From the NCBI RefSeq assembly GCF_000499845.2, contig NC_023750.2, positions 1,557,213 to 1,621,212 on the forward strand: 64,000 nucleotides of DNA. Reading direction: 5' to 3'. This document shows, one piece after another, positions 45,001-57,820 of this stretch. Origin of the DNA: Phaseolus vulgaris (Eukaryota > Streptophyta > Magnoliopsida > Fabales > Fabaceae). Each line of letters starts with the position of its first letter. Within the stretch, counting starts at the first letter, position 1. Position numbers and translations under genes: made by a program. Under the pieces are notes generated by a model, which saw only the letters and a program-made list of their open reading frames with translations, was not told where the DNA came from and did not search any database.

Positions 45001-47789
45001 TAAAATTTCAGACCAAAATACCGAAGGAGTAAGGCGTAGTAAGTCCCAGACCGAGAGTGAACAAAACTGGTTTTCCGAAAATAAAAGGTCCTGAATTTTC
45101 TTCTCCGTATCTTGTTTTTGTGATTTGTTTATGGACGTGCCTCCTTACATGGGTGCAAACAACATATGAAAATGCTTGTGTGAATTTTTTCAGCGCAACA
45201 TGGGCCCAAAATAAAATTGTAGAAATTAGGGCGAAATTCCACAAGTTTTGGTAGAGGATAGCCTTGGTTTGCACAAAATTTCTCAAAATTTTTCCCTTAA
45301 TATTTTTTTTCCTGAAATTCCACGTAAGAATGTCCACTGATTTTGGGACAATACGTGACAAATTTTAGGTCAAACGGATGAGTATTCACCCACGAAAAAA
45401 ATAAAACAATGTCACACACAAAGGATCTCAGCCCTGACAGTGATTTATAAAAAATTTATTGCCTATCTTGTGGGACGAATCTGGGGCTCAAATCTCAGTC
45501 AAAACTTAATAGACACAGTGATGAATGTTTGGTAAATATTTCATACAAAAATACCCAAGGAGTAAGTCGTAGTAAGTCGCGGACCGAGAGTGAACAAAAG
45601 TGGTTTTTTGAAAACAAAAGTGGTTTCCTGAAATTCAACATAACAATCTCCACTTAATTTGGAACAAAACGCATCCAATTTTAGGTCAAACGGATGAGTA
45701 TTCACCAACAAAAAAAATCAGACATTTTCACACACAAAAGAACCTTCCTCTCAACCCTGGCAGTGATGAGTAAAAAATTTATTGCCGATCTTGTGGGACG
45801 AATCTGGGGCACAAATCTCAGCCAAAATGCAATAGACACAGTGAAAAATGTCTTGTAAAGATTTCAGACCAAAATACCCAAGGAGTAAAGCGTAGTATGT
45901 CCCAGACCGAGAGTGTGCAAAATTGGTTTTCCGAAAACAAAACGTCCTGAATTTTCTTCCCCGTATCTTCTTTTTGTGATTTCTTTATGGACATGCCGCC
46001 TTACCTGTTTGCAAACAACATATGAAAGTACTTGTGTGAATTTTTTCAGCGCAATACGGACCCAGATTAAAATTGCAAAAAGTATGGTGAAATTCCATAA
46101 GTTTTGCTAGAGGATAATAGCCTTGGTTTGCACAAAATTTCTGAAAAATTCTCCCGAAATAGTTTTTTCCTGAAATTCCCCGTAAGCATCTCCACTCAAT
46201 TTTGGACAAAAAATGACAAATTTTAGGTCAAACGGATGAGTATTCACCGAGGAAAAAAATCAAACAGTTTCACGCACAAAAGAACCTTCCTATCAGCCTT
46301 GGCAGTGATGAATAAAAAATTTATTGCCGATCTTGTGGGACGAATCTGGGGCTCAAATCTCAGTCAAAACTCAATAGACACAATGACGAATGAGTGGTAA
46401 ATATTTCAAACCACAATACCCAATGAGTAAGGCATACTAAGTCCCAGACCAAGAGGGATCAAAACTGGTTTTCCGAAAACAAAACGTCCTGAGTTTTCTT
46501 CCCCGTATCTTCTTTTTGTGATTTATTTATGGACGTGCTTCCTTCCCTGGGTGCAAACAACATATGAGAGTACTTGTGTGAATTTTTTCAGCGCAATACT
46601 GACCCAGAATAAAATTGAAGAAACTAGGGTGAAATTCCACAAGTTTTGGTAGAGGATAGCCTTTGGTTTGCACAAAATTTCTGAAAAATACTTATGAAAT
46701 ATTTTTTTCCTGAAATTCCACGAAAGAATCTCCACTGAATTTGGGACTAAAGGCGACAAATTTCAGGTCCGTGTATTCACCAATGAATAAAATCAAACAG
46801 TTTCACACAAAAAGAACCTTCGTCTCAGCCCTGACAGTGATGAATAAAAAATTTATTGCCGATCTTGTGGAATGAATCTGGGGCTCAAATCTCAGCCAAA
46901 ACTCAATAGACACAGTGACGAATGTTTGGTAAAAATTTCACACTAAAATACCCAAGGAGTAAGGCGTAGTAAGACCCAGATCGAGAGTGAACAAAACTGG
47001 TTTTTCGAAAATAAAACGTCCCGGCTTTTCTTTCCCATATCTTCTTTTTGTGATTTTTTTATGGACTTGCCTCCTTACCTGGGTGCAAACAACATATTAA
47101 AGTACTTGTGTGAATTTTTTCAGCGTAATACAGATCCAAAAAAAAATTGCAGAAAGTAGGGCGAAATTCCACAACTTTTGGTAGAGGATAGCCTAGGTTT
47201 GCACAAAATTTCTGAAAAATTCCCCTGAAATAGTTTTTTCTTGATATTCCATGTTAGAATTTCCACTGAATTTGTGACAAAACACGACAAATTTTAGGTC
47301 AAACGGATGAGTATTCACCCACGAAAAAAATCAAACAGATTCACACACAAAAGATCCTTCCTCTGAGCCCTGGCAGTGATGAATAAAAAATTTATCGCCG
47401 ATCTTGTGGGACGAAGCTAGGGCTCAAATCTCAGCCAAAACTCAATAGACAAAGGGACGAATGTCTGGTAAAAATTTTAGACCAAAATACTCAAGGATTA
47501 AGGCGTAGTAATTCCCATTCCGAGAGTGAACAAAAATGGTTTTCCAAAAACAAAACGTTCTTCCTTTTCTTCCCCGTATCTTCTTTTTGTGATTTGTTTA
47601 TGGACGTGCCTCTTTACCTGGGTGCAAAAAACATATGAAAGTACTTGTTTGAATTTTTCAGTGCAATACGGATCTAGAATAAAATTGTAGAAAGTAGGGC
47701 GAAATTCCACAACTTTTTGTAGAGGATAGCCTTGGTTTGCACAAAATTTTTGAAAAATTCCCCCTAAATAGTTCTTTCTTGAAATTCCA
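42088..47789. repeat. Satellite array, left block, ~540-bp monomer
   Basis: Monomers can be phased by the phrase cccagaccgagagtgaacaaaa, which recurs near 42,353, 42,890, 43,432, 43,971, 44,511, 45,052, 45,583 (shortened unit), 45,907, 46,449, 46,980 and 47,519, usually 538-542 bp apart. Other constant parts are cagcgcaatacggaccc, gggacaaaacgcgacaaat, ggatgagtattcacccacg and cttgtgggacgaatctgggg. Copies differ by perhaps 5-15% substitutions and small indels. The first unit is internally deleted: it jumps from gtagaggatatagcc straight to cacggaaaaaatc. The array is not transcribed as a gene as far as can be seen. Open frames recur on both strands in register with the monomer. Confidence 0.97.
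45583..45907. repeat. Shortened satellite monomer (~324 bp)
   Basis: About 216 bp of the monomer, from the aacgtcctggc part to the gaaatagtttt part, are missing at about 45,612-45,630. The phrase aacaaaagtggttt stands on both sides of the deletion point (about 45,593 and 45,615), suggesting a deletion by recombination between short repeats. Confidence 0.85.
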
Positions 47790-48894
47790 TGTTAATAGGG
47801 TGAATGGTTTAAAGAGGGTTTTCGCAAACCTTTTAGTCTAGAATGAAATTCCTTGGAGAAAACTTGATTCAGAATTCAGTTTGCCAAAAACACAAAGCAA
47901 TTTAGCACAACACCAGAAAAACAATCGGTTGTTTCGTAGAAACAATCGGTTGTTTATACTAGTTAACAAATATAAACTGAAATTTAAGAGTTTAAGGGAT
48001 AGAGAGATTGCACACACAGGTTTATACTGGTTCACTCTTAAACAAAGAGCTACATTCAATCTTCCCAGAAACCATTGGGGAATCCACTAAGTAACCAAAC
48101 CTAGATTACTTACAACACCACCAAAGAAGTGACCTTGATCCCCTCAAGACACACACTCCCTTTGGCTCAGCATAAACACCACCAAGAATGTTGATCTTGA
48201 CAACCTCAAGAGCACACAACACTTCTCGGCTTCACACACAGAGTTTACACAAAGTAAAGAAGGATTACACTTGTTACAGAATGATCTGAAATCAATAGAA
48301 AATGAAAATCCTATTCCACTCTCTCTTGATCAAAGCAATCTCAAAGCAATCTTCAACTCTTGAAAAAGCAAAATCAGTGAAAAACTCAAATATGTTTTTC
48401 TATGATTAAATCTCAGATCTTGTTTGTTACATAATCTGAACAAACTATTTATTGCTTTCAAAGACTGGTCAAAGCATTTAAAACTGGAGCGCATTCAGTT
48501 ATAAAATCATTTAAAGCTTAGTTAAAGCACAAAACAATTTTCTATTATGGTTCCAAAACAAACAATCGATTGAATGCTCGAATCAATCGGTTGTTTTGGT
48601 TTGACAGCAACTCAACCACCAAAAATAGATTTCAACCTTTCTCAAAACACCTAAGTATAAAACAATCGGTTGCTTCGACAAAACAACAGACTTTTTTTCA
48701 CTTAGTTTGAAAAACACTTTCAATTAAAAAGGTTTGAGAATACTTAAGCTTTGGATTCAATCAAGAGTGGATTAACACAGATAATATACCCCAGATCCTA
48801 TTCTAATACACCTCAGCAACAACAAACACATCCAGCCTTCCATCAAACTCAAAGGATTTGGATTCTTCAAAGCTTGAACACACTCTATTCAACA
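47790..48894 (-). mobile_element. Solo LTR of a SIRE-like copia element inside the satellite
   Basis: A 1,105-bp segment with no satellite sequence interrupts the array. On the minus strand it begins TGTTGAATAG and ends CTATTAACA, a TG...CA element with matching inverted tips. It contains aacaatcggttgttt palindromes (near 47,930, 47,945, 48,587 and 48,662) and, read on the minus strand, AGTGAACCAGTATAAACC, as in the LTR at 39.4-40.6 kb. No primer-binding site or coding part is attached, so it is a solo LTR. The 5-bp flanks differ (ttcca left, aagtt right), so no target duplication is present. The satellite on the right restarts about 33 bp earlier in the monomer than where the left side stopped. 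Confidence 0.88.
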
Positions 48895-51800
48895 AAGTTC
48901 TCCCGAAATAGTTTTTTTACTGAAATTCCACGTAAGAATCTCCACTGAATTCGGGACAAAACGCACCAAATTTTAGGTCAAATGTATGAGTATTCACCCA
49001 TGAAAAAAATCAAACAGTTTCACCCAAAAAAGAACCTTCCTCTCAGCCCTTGCAATGATGAATAAAAATTTATCGCCTGTGGGACGAATCTGGGGCTCAA
49101 ATATCAGCCAAAACTCAATAGACACAATGACGAATATCTGGTAAAAATTTCAGACCAAAATACCGATGGAGTAAGGCGTAGTAAGTCCCAGACCGAGAGT
49201 GAACAAAATTGGTTTTCCGAAAACAAAACGTCCTGGCTTTTCTTCCCTGAATCTTGTTTTTGTGATTTGTTTATGGACGTGCCTCCTTATCTGGATGCAA
49301 ACAACATATGAAAGTACTTGTGTGAATTTTTTCAGCGCAATACGGACCCAGAATAAAATTTCAGAAATGAGGGTGAAATTCCACAAGTTTTGGTAGAGGA
49401 TGGCCTTGGTTTGCACAAAATTTCTGAAAAATTCTCCCGAAATAGTTTTTTCTTGAAATTCCGCGTAAAAATCTCCACTCAATTTGGGACAAAATGCGAC
49501 AAATTTTAGGTCAAACGGATGAGTATTGACCAACAACAAAAATGAAACAGTTTCACACACAAAAGAAGCTTACTCTCAGCCCTGGTAGTGATGAATAAAA
49601 AATTTATTGCTGATCTTGTGGGACGAATCTGAGCGTCAAATCTCAGCCAAAACTCAATAGACACAGTGACGAATGTCTGGTAAAAGTTTCAGACCAAAAT
49701 ACCCAAGGAGTAAGGCGTAATAAGTCCCAGACCAACAGTGAACAAAACTGGTTTTCCGAAAACAAAACGTCCTGGCTTTTCTTCCCCGCGTCTTCTTTTT
49801 GTGATTTGTTAATGGACATGCCTCCTTAACTGGGTGAAAACAACATATGAAAGTACTTGTGTGAATTTTTTCAGCGCAATACGAATCCAAAATAAAATTG
49901 CAGAAAGTATGACGAAATTCCAAGAGTTTTGGTAGAGAATAAGAGACTTGGTTTGCACAAAATATCTGAAATTTACTCCCGAAATAGTTTTTCCCTGAAA
50001 TTCACGTAAGAATCTCCAGTCAATTTGAGACAAAACACGACAAATTTTAGGTCTAACGGATGAGTATTCACCTATGAAAAAGTCAAATCGTTTCACACAC
50101 AAAAGAACCTTCCTCTCAGCCCTGGCAGTGATGAATAAAAAAATTATTCCCGATCTTGTGGGACGAATCTGAAGCTCAAATCTCAGCCAAAACTCAATAG
50201 ACACAATGACGAATGTCTGGTAAAAATTTCAGACAAAATACCCAAGGAGTAAGGCGTAGTAAGTCCCAGACCGAGAGTGAACAAAATTGGTTTTTCGAAA
50301 ACAAAACGTCCTTGCTTTTCTTCCCCGTATCTTCTTTTTGTGATTTGTTTATGGACGTTTCTCATTACTTGGATGCAAACAACATATGCAAGTACTTGTG
50401 TGAATTTTTTCAGCGCAATACGGACCCAGAATAAAACTGCAGAAAGTATGGCAAAATTCCACAAGTTTTGGTATATGATAATAGCATTGGTTTGCACAAA
50501 ATTTCTAAATAATTCTCCCGAAATAGTTTTTTCGTGAAATTGCACGTAGGAATCTCCACTAAACAAGGGACAAAACGCGACAAATTTCGGGTCAAACAAA
50601 TGAGTATTCACCCAACAAAAAAATCAAACAGTTTCACACTCAAAAGAACCTTCATCTCAGTCTTAGCAGTGATGAATAAAAAATATATTGCCGATCTTGT
50701 GGGACGAATCTGGGGCTCAAATGTCAGCCAAAACTCAATAGACACAGTGACGAATGTCTGGTAAAAATTTCATACCAAAATACCCAAGGAGTAAGGCTTA
50801 GTAAGTTCCAAACCGAGAGTGAACAAAACTGGTTTTCCGAAAACAAAACGTCCCGGCTTTTCTTCCCCGTATCTTCTTTTTGTGATTTCTTTATGGACTT
50901 GCCTCCTTACCTGGGTGCAAACAACATATGAAAGTACTTGGGTGAATTTTTTTCAATGCAATACGAACCCAGAGTAAAATTCAAAATAAAATTGCAGAAC
51001 GCAAGGCGAAATTTCACATGTTTTGGTACAAGATACCCTTGGTTTGCAAAAAATTTCTGATAAATTCTCCCGAAATGTTTTTTTCCTGAAATTCCACGTA
51101 AGAATCTCCACTGCATTTGGGACAAAACGCGAAAAATTTCAGGTCAAACGGATCAGTATTTATCCACGAAAAAAATCAAACAGTTTCACACACAAAAAAA
51201 CCTTCCTCTCAGCCTTGGCAGTGATAAATAAAAAATTTATGGCCAATCTTGTGGGACAAATCTGGGGCTCAAATCTCAGCGAAAACTCAATAGACACAGT
51301 GACGAATGTCTGGCAAAAATTTGAGACCAAAATACCCAAGGAGTGAGGTGTAGTAAGTCTCAGACCGAGAGTGAACAAAACTTGTTTTCCGAAAACAAAA
51401 CATCATGGCTTTTCTTCCCCGTATCTTCTTTTTGTGATTTGTTTATTGACGTGCCTCCTTACTTGGGTGCAAACAAAATCTGAAAGTACTTGTGTGAATT
51501 TTTGCAGCACAATACAGACCCAGAATAAAATTGCAGAAAGTATGGCGAAATTCCACAAGTTTGGTAGATGATAGCCATGGTTTGCATAAATATTCTGAAA
51601 AATTCTCCCAAAATTTTTTTTTACTGAAATTCCACGTAAGAATCTCCACTGAATTTGGGACAAAACACGACAAATTTCAGGTCAACCGGATGAGTATTCA
51701 CCCACGAAAAAATCAAACTGTTTCACACACAAAAGAACCTTCCATTTTCCCTAGTAGTGATGAATTAAAAATTTATTGCCAGTTTTGTGGGACGAATCTG

Positions 51801-52899
51801 GGGCTCAAATCTCAGCCAAAACTCAATAGACACAGTGACGAATGTCTGGTACAAATTTCAGACCAAAATACCCAAGGAGTAAGGCGTACTGAGTCCCAGA
51901 CCGAGAGTTAACAAAACTGACTTTCCAAAAACAAAATGTCCTGGCTTTTCTTCCCCGTATCTTCTTTTTGTGATTTGTTTATGGACATGCCTCCTTAACT
52001 AGGTGCAAACAACATATGAAAGTACATGTGTGATTTTTTTCAGCGCCATACGAACCCAAAATAAATTTGCGGAAAGTACAGCGAAATTCCACAAGTTTTG
52101 GTAGAGGATAGCCTTGGTTTGCACAAAATCTTTGAAAACTTCACCTGAAATATTTTTTTCCTGAAATTCCACGTAGGAATCTCCATTGAATTTGGGACAA
52201 AACGCGACAAATTTCATGTCAAACGAATGAGTATTCACCCACGAAAAAATCAATATGTTTCACACATAGAAGAACCTTCCTTTCAGCTCTAGCAGTGATG
52301 AATTAAAAAATTATTGCCGATCTTGTGGGACGAATCTGGGGCTCAAATCTAAGCCAACAATCAATAGACACAGTGATGAAGGTCTAGTAAAATATACAGA
52401 CCAAAATACCCAAGGAGTAAGGCGACGTAAGTCCCAGACCGGTAGTGAACAAAATTGGTTTTCTGAAAACAAAAAGTCTTGGATTTTCTTCCCCGTATCT
52501 CCTTTTTATGATTTGTTTATGGACGTGCCTCCTTACTTGGATGCAAACAACATATGAAGGTACTTGTGTGAATTTTTTGAACACAATACGGACCCAAAAT
52601 AAAATTGCATAAAGTAGGGAGAAATTGCACAAGTTGTGGTAGAGGATAGTCTTGGTTTGCAAAAAATTTATGAAAAATTCTCCCAAAATAGTTTTTTGCA
52701 TAAATTCTACGTAAGAATGTCCACTGAATTTGGGAATAAAAGTGACAAATTTCAGGTCAAATGAATGAGTATTCACCCACGAAAAAAAAATCAAACAGTT
52801 TCACACACAAAAGTACCATCCTTTCAACCCTGGCAGTGATGAATAAAAAATTTATTGCCGATCTTGTGGGACGAATCTGGGGCTCAAATCTAAGCTAAA

Positions 52900-55800
52900 A
52901 TTCAATAGACATAATGACCAATGTGTGGTCAAAATTTCAGACCAAAATACCCAAGGAGTAAGGCGTAGTAAGTCCCAGACTGAGAGTGAACAAAACTGGT
53001 TTTCCGAAAAAAAAAAAGTCATGGATTTTCTTCCCCGTATCTTCTTTTTATGATTTGTTTATAGACGTGTCTCCTTAACTGGGTGCAAAAAACATATGAA
53101 GGTACTTTTCTGAACTTTTTCAGCGCAATACGGACCCAGAATAAAATTGCAGAAAATATGGCGAAATTCCACAAGTTTTGGTAGAGGATAGTCTTGGTTT
53201 GCACAAAATATATGAAAAATTCTCCTGAAATAGTTTTTTTCCTGAAATTTCACGTAAGAATCTCCACTGAATTTGGGACAAAACGCGACAAATTTCAGGT
53301 CAAACGGATGAGTATTCACCGATGAAAAAATCAAACCGTTTTACAAACAAAAGAACCTTCCTTTTAGACCTGGCAGTGACGAATAAAAAATTTATTGCCG
53401 ATATTGTGGGACGAATCTGGGGCTCAAATCTAAGCCAAAACTCAATAGACATAGTGACCAATGTGTGGTCAAAATTTCACACCAAAATACCCAAGGAGTA
53501 AGGCGTAGTAAGTCCCAGACTGAGAGTGAACAAAACTGGTTTTCCGAAAAAAAAAGTCATGGATTTTCTTCCCCGTATCTTCTTTTTATGATTTGTTTAT
53601 AGACGTGCCTCCTTAACTGGGTGCAAAAAACATATGAAAGTACTTCTGTGAACTTTTTCAGCGCAATACGGACCCATAATAAAATTGCAGAAAATATGGC
53701 GAAATTCCACAAGTTTTGGTAGAGGATAGTCTTGGTTTGCACAAAATATATGAAAAATTCTCCTGAAATAGTTTTTTTCCTAAAATTCCACGTAAGAATC
53801 TCCACTGAATTTGGGACAAAACGCGACAAATTTCAGGTCAAACGGATGAGTATTCACCCATCAAAAAATCAAACCGTTTTACAAACAAAAGAACCTTCCT
53901 TTTAGACCTAGCAGTGACGAATAAAAAATTTATTGCCGATATTGTGGGACGAATCTGGGGCTCAAATCTAAGCCAAAACTCAATAGACATAGTGACAAAT
54001 GTGTGGTCAAAATTTCAGACCAAAATACCCAAGGAGTAAGACGACGTAAGTCCCAGACCGATAATGAACAAAATTGGTTTTCCGAAAACTAAAAGTCAAG
54101 GCTTTTCATCGTCGTATCTTCTTTTTGTGATTTGTTTATGGACGTGCCTCCTTACTTGGGTGCAAAAAACATATGAAAGTACTTCTGTGAACTTTTTCAG
54201 CGCAATACGGACCCAGAATAAAATTGCAGAAAATATGGCGAAATTCCACAAGTTTTGGTAGAGGATAGTCTTGGTTTGCACAAAATATATGAAAAATTCT
54301 CCTGAAATAGTTTTTTTCCTGAAATTCCACGTAAGAATCTCCACTGAATTTGGGACAAAACGCGACAAATTTTAGGTCAAACGGATGAGTATTCACCCAT
54401 GAAAAAATCAAACCGTTTCACACACAAAAGAACCTTCCTTTTAGACCTGACAGTGACGAATAAAAAATTTATTGCCGATATTGTGGGACTAATCTAGGGC
54501 TCAAATCTATGCCAAAACTCAATACACATAATGTGTGGTAAAAATTTCAGACCAAAATACCCAAGGAGTAAGGCGTAGTAGGTCATAGACTGAGAGTGAA
54601 CAAATTTGGTTTTCCGAAAAAAAAATGTCATGGATTTTCTTCCTCGTATCTTCTTTTTATGATTTGTTTATAGACGTGCCTCCTTAAGTAGGTGGAAAAA
54701 ACATATGAAGGTACTTCGGTGAACTTTTTCAGCGCAATACGGACCCAAAATAAAATTGCAGAAAATATGGCGAAATTCCACAAGTTTTGGTAGAGGATAG
54801 TCTTGGTTTGCACAAAAAATATGAAAAATTCTCCTGAAATAGTTTTTTTCCTGAAATTCCACGTAAGAATCTCCACTGAATTTGGGACAAAACGCGACAA
54901 ATTTCAGGTCAAACGGATGAGTATTCACCCATCAAAAAATAAAACCGTTTCACACACAAAAGACCCTTCCTTTTAGACCTGGCAGTGATGAATAAAAAAA
55001 TTATTGCTAATCTTATGGGACGAATCTGGGGCTCAAATCTCAACCAACACTCAATAGAAACAGTGACGAATGTCTGGTAAAAATTTCAGACCAAAATACC
55101 CAAGGAGTAAGACGACGTAAGTCCCAGACCGATAGTGAACAAAATTGGTGTTACGAAAACTAAAAGTCAAGGCTTTTCATCGTCGTATCTTCTTTTTGTG
55201 ATTTGTTTATGGACGTGCCTCCTTACTTGGGTGCAAAAAACATATGAAAGTACTTCTGTGAACTTTTTCAGCGCAATATGGAGCCAAAATAAAATTGCAG
55301 AAAATATGGCGAAATTCCACAAGTTTTGGTAGAGGATAGTCTTGGTTTGCACAAAATATATGAAAAATTCTCCTGAAATAGTTTTTTTCCTAAAATTCCA
55401 CGTAAGAATCTCCACTGAATTTGCGACAAAACGCGACAAATTTCAGGTCAAACGGATGAGTATTTCCCCATGAAAAAATCAAATCGTTTCACACACAAAA
55501 GAACCTTCCTTTTAGACCTGGCAGTGACGAATAAAAAATTTATTGCCGAAATTGTGGGACGAATCTGGGGCTCAAATCTAAGCCAAAACTCAATAGCATA
55601 GTGACCAATGTGTGGTCAAAATTTCAGGCCAAAATACCCAAGGAGTAAGACGACGGAAGTCCCAGACCGATAGTTAACAAAATTGGTTTTCCGAAAACTA
55701 AAAGTCAAGGCTTTTCATCTTCGTATCTTCTTTTTGTGATTTGTTTATGGACGTGCCTCCTTACTTAGGTGCAAAAAACATATGAAAGTACTTCAGTGAA

Positions 55801-57820
55801 CTTTTTCAGCGCAATACGGGCCCATAATTAAATTGTAGAAAATATGGCGAAATTCCACAAGTTTTGGTAGAGGATAGTCTTGGTTTGCACAAAATATATG
55901 AAAAATTCTCCTGAAATAGTTTTTTTCCTAAAATTCCACGTAAGAATCTCCACTGAATTTGAAACAAAAAGCATCAAATTTCAGGTCAAACGGATGAGTA
56001 TTCACCCATGAAAAAATCAAACAGTTTCACACACAAAAGAACCTTGCTTTCAGCCCTGGCAGTGACAAATAAAAAATTTATTTCCGATTTTGTGGGACGA
56101 ATCTGACACTGAAATCTCACCCAAAACTCAATAGACATAGTGACAAATGTCTGGTAAAAATTTCAGACCAAAATACCCAAGGAGTAAGACATAGTAAGTC
56201 GCAGATCGAGAGTGAACAAAACTGGTTTTTCGAAAACAAAATGTTCTGGTTTTTCTTCATCGTATCTTCTTTTTATGATTTGTTTATAGACGTGCCTCCT
56301 TAACTGGGTGCAAAAAACATATGAAGGTACTTCTGTGAACTTTTTCAGCGCAATACGGACCCAGAATAAAATTGCAGAAAATATGGCGAAATTCCACAAG
56401 TTTTGGTAGAGGATAGTCTTGGTTTGCACAAAATATATGAAAAATTCTCCTGAAATATTTGTTTTCCTGAAATTTCACGTAAGAATCTCCACTAAATTTT
56501 GGACAAAACACGACAAATTTCAGGTAAAACGGATCAGTATTCACCCATGAAAAAATCAAACCGTTTCACACACAAAAGAACCTTTCTTTTAGACCTGGCA
56601 GTGATGAATAAAAAAATTATTGCTAATCTTGTGGGACGAATCTGGGGCTCAAATCTCAGCCAACACTCAATAGAAACAGTGATGAATGTTTGATAAAAAT
56701 TTCAGACCAAAATACCCAAGGAGTAAGGCGCAGTAAGTCCCAGACCGATAGTGAACAAAATTGGTTTTCCGAAAACTAAAAGTCAAGGCTTTTCATCCTC
56801 GTATCTTCTTTTTGTGATTTGTTTATGGACGTGCCTCCTTACTTGGGTGCAAAAAACATATGAAAGTACTTGTGTGAATTTTTTCAGCGCCATATGGACC
56901 CAGAATAATTTTGTAGAAAGTAGGGAGAAATTGCACAAGTTGTGGTAGAGGATAGTCTTGCTTTGCACAACATTAATGTAAAATTCTCCCGAAATAGTTT
57001 TTTCCTGAAATTCCACGTAAGAATCTCCACTGAATTTGAAACAAAAAACAACAAATTTCAGGTCAAACGGATGAGTACTCACCCACGAAAAAATCAAACA
57101 GTTTCACACACAAAAGAACCTTGCTTTCAGCCCTGGTAGTGACAAATAAAAAATTTATTTCCGATTTTGTGGGACGAATCTGGCACTCAAATCTCACCCA
57201 AAACTCAATAGACACAGTGACAAATGTCTGGTAAAAATTTCAGACCAAAATACCCAAGGAGTAAGACATAGTAAGTCGCAGATCGAGAGTGAACAAAACT
57301 GGTTTTTCAAAAACAAAATGTTCTGGCTTTTCTTCATCGTATCTTCTTTTTGTGATTTGTTTTTGGACATGCCTCCTTAACTGGGTGTAAAAAACATATG
57401 AAGGTACTTGTGTGAATTTTTCAGTACAATACGGACCCAGAATAAAATTACAGAAAATAGGGGGAAATTCCACAAGTTTTTGTAGAGGATAGTCTTGATT
57501 TGCACAAAATGTATGAAAAATTCCCCCGAAATAGTTTTTTCTTGAAATTCCACGAAAGAATCTCCACTGAATTTGGGACAAAACGCGACAAATTTCAGGT
57601 CAAACGGATGAGTATTCACCCACGAAAAAAAAATCATACAGTTTCACACACAAAAGAACCTTCCTTTCAGCCCTGGCAGTGATGAATAATAAATTTCTTG
57701 TTGATCTTGTGGGACGAATCTGGGGCTCAAATCTCAGCCAAAACCTAATAGACACAGTGACGAATGTCTAGTAAAATTTTCACACCAAAATACCCAGGGA
57801 GTAAGGCGTGGTATGTCCCA
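52900..57820. repeat. Locally homogenised satellite block with dimeric higher-order repeats
   Basis: Units in this block fall into three types by their text after the phase mark. Type A (aaaaaaagtcatggattttcttcc) starts at 52,979, 53,519 and 54,589. Type B (gaaaactaaaagtcaaggc, with tcatc) starts at 54,057, 55,128, 55,668 and 56,744. Type C (aaaacaaaatgttctgg) starts at 56,208 and 57,284. The order A-A-B-A-B-B-C-B-C shows A-B repeated (53,519 and 54,589) and B-C repeated (55,668 and 56,744), each with a ~1.07-1.08 kb period. Outside this block the types are more mixed. Confidence 0.85.
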
